5,245 bases of DNA from Akkermansiaceae bacterium (lineage in GTDB: Bacteria; Verrucomicrobiota; Verrucomicrobiia; Verrucomicrobiales; Akkermansiaceae), in NCBI GenBank assembly GCA_018676385.1, contig JABHEX010000355.1, positions 1 through 5,245 of the forward strand, in the 5' to 3' direction. This document shows positions 1 through 4,873 of this stretch, one piece after another (within the stretch, counting starts at the first letter, position 1; each line of letters begins with the position of its first letter). The position numbers and the translations under genes are program-made. Under the pieces are notes generated by a model. It did not search any database and was not told the DNA's origin. It saw only the letters and a list, made by a program, of their open reading frames with translations.

Positions 1-78
1 GGTCTCTGGCCGCTGGCCAACACCAACACCAAAGCTGATCTACTGGAAATCAAAGCCCGTCTCAATAAGTCCACCCTC
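1..78 (+). CDS. C-terminal end of a MobA-like molybdenum cofactor guanylyltransferase (5' partial), reading in frame into MoaD
   Basis: Frame 1 is open from the first base and encodes a short stretch containing WPLANTNTKADLLEIKARL. This resembles the C-terminal end of MobA-type nucleotidyltransferases, which typically finish with an (F/A)N(I/V/T)NTPxDL-like segment before a last helix. MobA transfers GMP from GTP to molybdopterin in the cytoplasm. Third codon positions are rich in C and G, as in the following genes; frame 2 gives an unconvincing peptide and frame 3 stops at about 36-38. No stop occurs in frame 1 before 319-321, so this coding sequence is continuous with MoaD. Either it is one MobA-MoaD fusion, or MoaD restarts internally at the TTG at 79. 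In frame 2 a TGA at 80-82 overlaps that TTG, which would suit a separate upstream gene, but the frame 2 peptide argues against it. Only 26 codons are visible, so the MobA assignment is tentative. Confidence 0.5.
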
Positions 79-321
79 TTGAAAACCATCAACGTCTCCT
101 ACTTCGCCCAACTCCGCGAGCTTACCGGCACGTCATCTGAAACCATCAAAACCGACTCCGAGACTCCCGCTGGCCTGTTCGAGGAGATTCGCGCCAAGCA
201 CTCCATTCCCTTGAAACGCAAAGGCATGATGGTAGCCGTCAATGGCGATTTCACCGACTGGTCACACCCACTCGCCGAGGGTGAAGATGTTGTCTTCATC
301 CCGCCCGTTGCCGGCGGCTAG
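79..321 (+). CDS. moaD: MoaD, molybdopterin synthase sulfur carrier subunit (possibly the C-terminal domain of a MobA-MoaD fusion)
   Basis: This is the small, ubiquitin-fold subunit of molybdopterin synthase. As known for the family, its C-terminal Gly-Gly is adenylated by MoeB and converted to a thiocarboxylate, which donates sulfur to cyclic pyranopterin monophosphate in the MoaE active site. From the TTG at 79 the product is 80 residues, close to E. coli MoaD (81). The typical opening VSYFAQLRELTG is at residues 6-17, the VAVNGDF strand is near residues 52-58, and the ending FIPPVAGG (73-80) leaves the essential diglycine exactly at the C terminus. There is no Shine-Dalgarno-like sequence before the TTG, and the frame is open to the window edge, so the true start may lie outside the window in a fused MobA-MoaD protein. 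moaE follows 48 bases downstream, consistent with co-transcription. The MoaD identity is firm; the start is not. Confidence 0.93.
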   Translation: MKTINVSYFAQLRELTGTSSETIKTDSETPAGLFEEIRAKHSIPLKRKGMMVAVNGDFTDWSHPLAEGEDVVFIPPVAGG

Positions 322-369
322 CCCGTTAAATTCCAAGCTTTTAACTTCAAATACCAAACCTATTTCTCT

Positions 370-801
370 GTGTTCAAACTAGCTAATAAACCCATCGATC
401 CACGCGCACTCTGCGATGCCGTGCGTGATCCCGCCGCCGGTGGTTTCGCCAGCTTTGAAGGCTGGGTACGCAACCACCACCAAGGACGCAACGTCGCATC
501 ACTCGAATACGAGGCTTTCCCTGCGCTGGCCGAAAAAGAGGGCAACCGTATCCTAGAAAAAATCTGCGCCGATCACGACATCGTCACCGCCCGCTGTCAG
601 CACCGCACCGGCCACCTACAAATCGGCGAAATCGCCATCGCCATCGCCGTGTCAGCAGCCCACCGCGACGCTGCGTTTGATGCCTGCCGCGCCATCATCG
701 ACTCGATTAAGTCCACTGTACCAATCTGGAAAAAAGAGCACTACACCGATGGTACCAGTGTCTGGGTGAAATGCCACGCATGTGCCGATCATGGGCATTA
801 A
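370..801 (+). CDS. moaE: MoaE, molybdopterin synthase catalytic subunit
   Basis: This is the large subunit of molybdopterin synthase, a cytoplasmic MoaD2-MoaE2 heterotetramer that inserts two dithiolene sulfurs into cyclic pyranopterin monophosphate. It is 143 residues long (E. coli MoaE is 150). Family landmarks are in order: GWVRNHHQG at 31-39, the RTGHLQIGEIAIAIAVSAAHR stretch ending at R99 (compare HRIGELWPGDE and SAHR in E. coli), and IKSTVPIWKKE at 113-123, whose K114 and K121 align with the catalytic lysines K119 and K126 of E. coli. The GTG at 370 is the only plausible start: the frame is open back to the moaD stop at 319-321 but has no ATG, GTG or TTG before it. No clear ribosome binding site is seen, and coupling to moaD is likely. 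The C terminus ends in an unusual Cys/His-rich tail, C135-H136-A-C138-A-D-H141-G-H143. Family assignment is firm. Confidence 0.95.
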   Translation: MFKLANKPIDPRALCDAVRDPAAGGFASFEGWVRNHHQGRNVASLEYEAFPALAEKEGNRILEKICADHDIVTARCQHRTGHLQIGEIAIAIAVSAAHRDAAFDACRAIIDSIKSTVPIWKKEHYTDGTSVWVKCHACADHGH

Positions 802-834
802 TTGTTGGTGCTCGAAATGAAAGTTTCGCTCCAC

Positions 835-863
835 TTGACGAGTAATAGGCATGATATTAGTAT
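835..863 (+). promoter_or_regulatory. possible sigma-70-like promoter for the heme-protein gene
   Basis: In the 72-base gap after moaE, TTGACG at 835-840 matches five of six bases of the -35 consensus. It is followed after 17 bases by TAGTAT at 858-863, four of six bases of the -10 consensus. Transcription would start near 870, only a few bases before the ATG at 874, giving an almost leaderless mRNA. That agrees with the absence of a Shine-Dalgarno sequence there (the preceding bases are pyrimidine-rich). The -10 box is weak and such matches arise by chance, so transcription from the moa operon remains an alternative. Confidence 0.28.
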
Positions 864-873
864 TCCCCCTCCT

Positions 874-3423
874 ATGAACACTCGGTTTTTGTTATCCTCT
901 CTCTTGTATGCTTGCTTAATTCATAGCACTGCACAAGCCCTCCCACCTGAGCTAGAGCAGACCCGCTTTTCAGGCCCAGATATCACTCCTTCACCCGCCT
1001 GCTTGTGCGCGCATCCAAAAGGTGATGTATTTGTCGGCGTAGACATGCTCGGCTCCCTCGGCAAAGGTGCTGGCAAAGGAAAAATCATTCGTCTGCGCGA
1101 CACCAACAACGACGGTAACGCTGACGAAAATATCGTGTTTGCCCATATCGATAATCCACGCGGACTCATCGCTGTGGGCGATAAGCTCTACGTGCTACAC
1201 ACGGTGATCCCTGCGGATACCGGCGTAATGACCGGCATGCATCTCAGCGTGCTCACCGATGCCAATGGTGACGGCAAGGCAGATGGCGAGCCGAAGCGAT
1301 TGATTAAAAACGTTTCCACTCTGTTGCATAATCAGAAACGTGGTGCGGACCACACCACCAACAGCATCCGCATGGGTATCGATGGCTGGATCTACATCGC
1401 CGTGGGCGACTTCGGCATGGTGGATGCCGAGGATGTAGAAGGAAAAAAAATCACGATCCTTGGTGGCGGCATTCTGCGGGTCCGCCCTAATGGCAAGGAA
1501 ATGGAAGTCTACACCCACGGATTACGCAATATTTACGACGTCGCTATCGATCCATTTATGAACATCTTCACCCGCGGCAATACCAACGACGGTGGCGGCT
1601 GGAATGTACGCTTCATTCACCAAATCCAATCGGGCGAATACGGATACCCCGTTCTTTTCAAAAACTTCACCGATGAAATCATCCCCGCCCTTGTCGATGT
1701 GGGTGGAGGATCAGGAACTGGGGCAATGTTTTTTCAAGAACCAGGATGGCCTAAGAAATATAATAACGTACCGATGATGTGTGATTGGGGACGCAGCCAG
1801 CTCATCATTCACCGGATCAAACCCGATGGTCCATCGTTTACACAAACACCTGAAAATTTCATCAAATGCTCACAGATCTCAGATGTCGATGTTGATGGCT
1901 CTGGCAGGCTCTATCTCTCCGCCTGGGCGGGTGCTGGTTACAAGGGCAACCCCAAGAAAGGCTATGTCGAACGGGTCGTTCCCAAGGACTGGAAATACAA
2001 ACCCTTTCCAGATCTAGCAAAGCTATCTTCCGACGGCCTGATCAATAGCCTGAAGTCACCAAGTTCCACCGCACGTCTGCATGTTCAGCAGGAAATTCTC
2101 CGACGCAATGAATCCGCAATGGGTTCCAAAATCCTAGCCATGATAAACAGCCCGTCAACTTCGCTCGAGAGTCGGGTCGCTGCCATCTTCACTTATGCGC
2201 AACTACTCGGAAAGGATGCCTCCAAGGGATTAGTTGATGCATCGAAGGATTCAGTAATCCAAGAGTTCTGCTTACGCGCCATGGCCGACCGAAAACCCTT
2301 CGCCAAAGGGCTTGCCACTCAACTTTTCACCGAGGCTCTACGCAGTAAGAACGCAAGAGTGCAGGTCGCCGCTGCGGTCGCACTTGGTCGGATCGGAAAC
2401 CCTAACGCAGCCACAGCACTTCTCCGCATAGCGGTTCCGCCTCCTGCCATGAAGCCATCCACACAAAAAGGTCACCAAGGAGGCCCGCACGCCACGCCAC
2501 ACTCTGCCGTGGTCGTGCCTCACGTTGCGGTGCAGTCACTCATCAAGCTCAATGCCGTTGATGCATGCCTCAAGGAGCTCGATAGTGTTAGCCAAGATGG
2601 CGCTCTCTGGGCACTGCGCTGGATGCACGACCCGAAAGCCATCGATGGCCTGATCGCCAAACTCAATTCCACCAGCGATGGCAAATTTCAGATCAAAATC
2701 CTGACGGCTCTCGCCCGGCTCTACACTAGGGAAAAAGCCTATGACGGCTCATGGTGGTGGGGTACACGACCTGACACACGTGGCCCCTACTACGTGCCAG
2801 CCAAGTGGGACTCGTCCTCCAAGATTGAGGCCGCCTACCGCGCCGCTTATGAAAAAGCCACACCCGCTGGAAAACAAGTGTTAGCAGACCTCGCAACCAA
2901 ACACCGCATGGACTTACAGGGGATTGGCAAAGCAAATCTAGCCAACAACAAACCTAATAAGAAAAAAGGAGAAGTTGGCCGCACTTCCATCGAGGACGTG
3001 ATGCTCGCTCTGGAAAAACTCAAGGGTAATAAAAAGCGTGGTCGCAAAGTCCTCTCCGGCATGGCGTGTGTGGCCTGCCACAACGTCAAACCGGGCGACA
3101 CTATCAAGGGCCCTGACCTACTCAGCATGAAACTCACCAAGGAGCAGATTGCCGAAGCAATCCTCAAACCAGCCGCCACCATTTCCGAGAGCTGGGTGAC
3201 AGTCACGATGAAAAATGGCACCACCCACCTCGGCACGCTTGTTTCCAATGGCGACAAGCAAGTGGTGGTTCACAACATTGCCGGCATTGCCACCAAGGTG
3301 AAGACGTCCGATGTGAAGGATCTCAAAAAACAATCATCCACACTCATGGGACCACACCTCGCGGATGACTTATCTCTTCAGCAGTTTGTCGACGTGATTG
3401 AGTATCTGCATAAGAAAAAGTAA
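874..3423 (+). CDS. secreted PVC-type protein: beta-propeller dehydrogenase-like domain, HEAT repeats and C-terminal CxxCH heme domain
   Basis: The frame is open from 802, but the ATG at 874 begins a good signal peptide: M-N-T-R, a hydrophobic core at 5-16 and a likely cleavage after A-Q-A (residue 22). This gives 849 residues and an exported, probably periplasmic protein. Residues about 30-385 resemble the PQQ/sorbosone-dehydrogenase-like beta-propeller of Planctomycetota and Verrucomicrobiota, with GIDGWIYIAVGDFG, HGLRNIYDVAIDP and NTNDGGGWNVR. Asp-rich calcium-type loops are at 76-84 (DTNNDGNAD), 129-137 (DANGDGKAD) and 337-344. Residues about 400-620 look like alpha-helical HEAT repeats, clearest at 492-519. 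A Trp-rich GSWWWGTRPDTRGPYY motif is at 625-640. The C-terminal domain of about 120 residues matches the TIGR02603 putative heme-binding type: CVACH at 732-736, GPDLL, then STLMGPHL and a last helix ending DVIEYLHKKK. It probably oxidises a sugar or other alcohol-type substrate and passes electrons to its heme c, but no substrate can be read from the sequence. A Pro/His-rich insert lies at about 522-545. Confidence 0.9.
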   Translation: MNTRFLLSSLLYACLIHSTAQALPPELEQTRFSGPDITPSPACLCAHPKGDVFVGVDMLGSLGKGAGKGKIIRLRDTNNDGNADENIVFAHIDNPRGLIAVGDKLYVLHTVIPADTGVMTGMHLSVLTDANGDGKADGEPKRLIKNVSTLLHNQKRGADHTTNSIRMGIDGWIYIAVGDFGMVDAEDVEGKKITILGGGILRVRPNGKEMEVYTHGLRNIYDVAIDPFMNIFTRGNTNDGGGWNVRFIHQIQSGEYGYPVLFKNFTDEIIPALVDVGGGSGTGAMFFQEPGWPKKYNNVPMMCDWGRSQLIIHRIKPDGPSFTQTPENFIKCSQISDVDVDGSGRLYLSAWAGAGYKGNPKKGYVERVVPKDWKYKPFPDLAKLSSDGLINSLKSPSSTARLHVQQEILRRNESAMGSKILAMINSPSTSLESRVAAIFTYAQLLGKDASKGLVDASKDSVIQEFCLRAMADRKPFAKGLATQLFTEALRSKNARVQVAAAVALGRIGNPNAATALLRIAVPPPAMKPSTQKGHQGGPHATPHSAVVVPHVAVQSLIKLNAVDACLKELDSVSQDGALWALRWMHDPKAIDGLIAKLNSTSDGKFQIKILTALARLYTREKAYDGSWWWGTRPDTRGPYYVPAKWDSSSKIEAAYRAAYEKATPAGKQVLADLATKHRMDLQGIGKANLANNKPNKKKGEVGRTSIEDVMLALEKLKGNKKRGRKVLSGMACVACHNVKPGDTIKGPDLLSMKLTKEQIAEAILKPAATISESWVTVTMKNGTTHLGTLVSNGDKQVVVHNIAGIATKVKTSDVKDLKKQSSTLMGPHLADDLSLQQFVDVIEYLHKKK

Positions 3424-3434
3424 TCCTTTCGGCG

Positions 3435-3512
3435 AGGGCAACCAAGCTAGGAAACATTTTCATGGCGAATTAGTGGTTAGAAAATCGTATTTCTCCCTGG
3501 CTTGGTCACCCT
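3435..3512 (+). repeat. long imperfect inverted repeat / stem-loop after the heme-protein gene
   Basis: ACCAAGCTAGG (3441-3451) pairs with CCTGGCTTGGT (3496-3506) over 11 bases with one G-U wobble. Beyond a symmetrical 2x2 internal loop, AGGG (3435-3438) pairs with CCCT (3509-3512), giving 15 pairs in total. Inside the 44-base loop, ATTTTC (3456-3461) can pair with GAAAAT (3480-3485). The stem begins 12 bases after the heme-gene stop codon, so it could protect the mRNA 3' end or act in termination, but no T-run follows. It could also be the ends of a small degenerate repeat element. The pairing is direct observation; the role is unknown. Confidence 0.55.
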
Positions 3513-3540
3513 GCGTGTCATTTCGGGTATCCGATTGTTC

Positions 3541-3567
3541 TTGCCATCGTTGTGAATAACATGTAAT
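3541..3567 (+). promoter_or_regulatory. possible promoter of the RRM gene
   Basis: TTGCCA at 3541-3546 (five of six bases of the -35 consensus) is followed by TGTAAT at 3562-3567 (five of six of the -10 consensus). The spacer is 15 bases, shorter than the preferred 16-18. If used, the RRM mRNA would have a 5' leader of roughly 125 bases containing the hairpins at 3585-3629. This is a consensus match only. Confidence 0.28.
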
Positions 3568-3584
3568 TCAGCGGCGTTCCAGAA

Positions 3585-3629
3585 AACCTCTTGAGGTTGC
3601 CCGGGATGCGCTGCCTAACAATGGGCAGC
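3585..3629 (+). promoter_or_regulatory. paired hairpins in the presumed 5' leader of the RRM gene
   Basis: AACCTCTTGAGGTT (3585-3598) is a perfect 14-base palindrome that folds as a short hairpin with a CTTG apical tetraloop. GCTGCC (3610-3615) pairs with GGCAGC (3624-3629), with a possible extra U-G pair, leaving a six-base loop. From about 3671 to the start codon the leader becomes A/C-rich and looks unstructured. Such a leader could regulate translation or stability, for example by autoregulation through the RRM protein, as seen for some RNA-binding proteins. No known riboswitch is recognised. Confidence 0.35.
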
Positions 3630-3659
3630 ACCCTAATGATTAGTTCGTGCGCTGGTTAG
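3606..3659 (+). other. possible 17-codon leader ORF upstream of the RRM gene
   Basis: An ATG at 3606 opens a 17-codon frame ending in TAG at 3657-3659 (peptide MRCLTMGSTLMISSCAG). GAGG at 3593-3596 lies nine bases ahead, good spacing for a ribosome binding site, and this GAGG is paired with CCTC in the hairpin at 3585-3598. The ORF ends 40 bases before the RRM start. An ORF of this size is easily accidental, and the peptide has no run of one amino acid of the kind used in attenuators. Confidence 0.15.
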
Positions 3660-3699
3660 TCCTTAGTTTTCAACAACAGCACACACACAAGAAAAGAAA

Positions 3700-4008
3700 A
3701 TGAACATATATGTAGGAAACCTCTCATGGGGTCTCAGTGATAGCGACTTGGAGCAAATATTCGCAGAATACGGCCCAGTCAAGAGTGCAAAAATCATCCA
3801 AGACCGCGAGACCGGAAGGTCCAGAGGATTCGGATTCGTAGAAATGGCCAACGAAGACGACGGCCGCAAGGCTATCGACGCTGTCAATGGCATGGAAATC
3901 GACGGCAGAAGCCTGACCGTGAATGAGGCACGCCCCCGTGAGGAGCGTCCACCACGCCGCGACAACGACCGCGGAGGCCGTGGCGGCGACCGCAACGACC
4001 GCTGGTAA
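3700..4008 (+). CDS. single-RRM RNA-binding protein with Arg/Gly-rich tail
   Basis: This is a 102-residue cytoplasmic RNA-binding protein of the small bacterial/cyanobacterial Rbp type. The RNA recognition motif spans about residues 1-78: RNP2 is IYVGNL (3-8) and RNP1 is RGFGFVEM (42-49), with the aromatic RNA-stacking residues Y4, F44 and F46 all present. The tail (79-102) is rich in Arg, Asp and Gly and contains RGGRGG at 91-96, typical of the unstructured tails of this group. These proteins bind single-stranded RNA and are often cold-induced or involved in mRNA stability; the target here is unknown. The ATG at 3700 follows a purine-rich AAGAAAAGAAA stretch rather than a strong Shine-Dalgarno sequence. 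The gene appears monocistronic: it has a 276-base upstream gap with hairpins and a strong terminator 25 bases after the stop. An antisense ORF of similar length only mirrors its composition. Confidence 0.95.
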   Translation: MNIYVGNLSWGLSDSDLEQIFAEYGPVKSAKIIQDRETGRSRGFGFVEMANEDDGRKAIDAVNGMEIDGRSLTVNEARPREERPPRRDNDRGGRGGDRNDRW

Positions 4009-4033
4009 CCAACCCACCACAAGTCAATCTTAC

Positions 4034-4068
4034 AACCACCATCCCGTATGCGGGGTGGTGGTTTTTTT
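4034..4068 (+). terminator. intrinsic terminator of the RRM gene
   Basis: ACCACCATCCCG (4035-4046) pairs with CGGGGTGGTGGT (4051-4062) over 12 bases with a single U-G wobble and a TATG loop; A4034-T4063 can extend the stem. It runs directly into seven T residues at 4062-4068. This is a classical Rho-independent terminator for + strand transcription. On the other strand no T-run follows the stem, so it would not serve the opposing genes well. Confidence 0.94.
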
Positions 4069-4271
4069 GTTACACCAATGAGGAAAAGTAACTGGTGAAA
4101 TTTTCCAGTAGATTTTGTTCTTTATCAAAAAACGTTGAAGGAATGGTGCATGCACCATGACTGAGAAAGTGACACAGAGAAAGAGCCAAAGCTACCGAAA
4201 CCTTTTCGCAGCGAGGCCAATTTTTAAACTATATCACCTCAAATTCTACTAGATAGTTTTTTGAGTTGGTA
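4069..4271. other. intergenic gap between convergent genes, no coding sequence seen
   Basis: About 200 AT-leaning bases separate the RRM terminator from the 3' end of the DUF420 gene on the opposite strand. I see no ORF with coding character and no RNA gene. It contains the palindrome at 4143-4158, a small inverted repeat (ACTGG 4091-4095 with CCAGT 4105-4109) and a weak one (AAACTAT 4226-4232 with ATAGTTT 4253-4259). No clear terminator for the leftward genes is visible. AAAAAA at 4127-4132 reads as a T-run on the - strand, but it lies about ten bases beyond the 4143-4158 hairpin, too far for a standard terminator. Confidence 0.6.
4143..4158. repeat. perfect 16-base palindrome
   Basis: ATGGTGCATGCACCAT is a perfect two-fold symmetric sequence. 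It could be an operator for a dimeric regulator, or a six-pair hairpin with a CATG loop in RNA. It lies between convergent genes, where an operator would be unusual, so a role in transcript ends or a repeat-family origin is equally possible. Confidence 0.5.
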
Positions 4272-4868
4272 CTAGTAATATGGCCTAAGCAGCCAATAAC
4301 AGACGGGGCCCGTGGCCGCGACATAGAGCCAGATCGGGAATACCCAACGCGCCATCTTCTTGTGGCGGGCAAAGTGATTAGTGTATCCCAACGATAGCGT
4401 GATCAGGATGAATGGCAGACTAATTGCGGCCAATAGAATGTGACTGGCGAGCACTAGTAGGTAAACTGTGCGAGCAACGCCTGCCTTGGCTAGTTCAAAC
4501 TCATCTACTATGCCATTGCCATCAACATCACCAAATTTCACCTCCTGCTGGGTTCCGTGGTAGGCAACGTAGCAGAGCAAAAAAAGCACAGAAAAAACGA
4601 CCGCGCCACCAATAGCACGCTTATGCAATGTGACGTTCTTGTTTTTGATCGATAAGAATGCCACTAGCAGGCAGATCGTCACCAGTGAATTAAGCATCGC
4701 ATGAACCGGCGGCAGGAAAGAAAGATCCAAACCCACATCGATTTTGTAACGGCCCATCATCGCAACGAGCAAAAATATCAGCACACTCAACACCCAGGCC
4801 ACGCAGGTGAGTTTTTTTTGCTTCACAGCATCCGGCTCGCGTTGGATATATTTCCGGTAATCAACCAT
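4272..4868 (-). CDS. DUF420 family membrane protein (CtaM/YozB-like) with an inserted EF-hand loop
   Basis: This is a five-helix inner-membrane protein of the DUF420 family; the Bacillus relative YozB/CtaM is needed for making active aa3-type cytochrome oxidase. Numbering here starts from the GTG at 4871 (199 residues); the ATG one codon later is preferred. Helices are at about 22-40, 52-75, 87-104, 133-162 and 175-195. Family landmarks are LPPVHAMLNSL (53-63), LHKR (82-85), FLLCYVAYHG (97-106), YLLVLASHILLA (137-148) and the RHKKMARWVFPIWLYVAATG segment (169-188), with conserved-type histidines H57, H83, H105, H144 and H170. By the positive-inside rule the N terminus is cytoplasmic and the 105-132 loop periplasmic. 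That loop carries DVDGNGIVDEFE (115-126), a canonical 12-residue EF-hand calcium loop not expected in this family. The gene starts five bases after the sco-like stop, so the two are probably co-transcribed and translationally coupled. Confidence 0.88.
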   Translation of the reverse strand: MVDYRKYIQREPDAVKQKKLTCVAWVLSVLIFLLVAMMGRYKIDVGLDLSFLPPVHAMLNSLVTICLLVAFLSIKNKNVTLHKRAIGGAVVFSVLFLLCYVAYHGTQQEVKFGDVDGNGIVDEFELAKAGVARTVYLLVLASHILLAAISLPFILITLSLGYTNHFARHKKMARWVFPIWLYVAATGPVCYWLLRPYY

Positions 4869-4873
4869 CACAC

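Noticed and set aside
802..873. TTG at 802 as the start of the heme protein, abutting the moaE stop
   Set aside because: It would add 24 residues, including charged ones, ahead of a well-formed signal peptide that begins at the ATG at 874.
907..918. Lipobox-like L-Y-A-C at residues 11-14 of the heme protein
   Set aside because: It is too close to the N terminus and has Tyr where a small residue is preferred; A-Q-A at 20-22 is a better signal peptidase I site.
2847..3257. 136-codon antisense ORF within the heme-protein gene
   Set aside because: It lies wholly opposite a confidently assigned domain (CxxCH region) and has no recognisable features.
3613..3660. Integron attC-like sequence (GCCTAAC followed about 40 bases later by GGTTAG)
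   Set aside because: GCCTAAC fits the RYYYAAC end, but the partner GTTAGTC does not fit GTTRRRY. The span is shorter than normal attC sites, the inner arms pair poorly, and there is no integrase or cassette array.
3640..3668. TTAGT repeated three times before the RRM gene as regulator sites
   Set aside because: The five-base units are too short and unevenly spaced to distinguish from chance in AT-leaning sequence.
3663..4022. Antisense ORFs of 98 and 119 codons opposite the RRM gene
   Set aside because: They mirror the Arg/Gly-rich composition of a clear RRM gene, have no recognisable domain and are shadows.
4226..4262. AAACTAT / ATAGTTT inverted repeat followed by T residues as a terminator
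   Set aside because: The seven-pair stem is AT-rich with a 20-base loop, too weak to terminate, and a strong + strand terminator already exists at 4034-4068.
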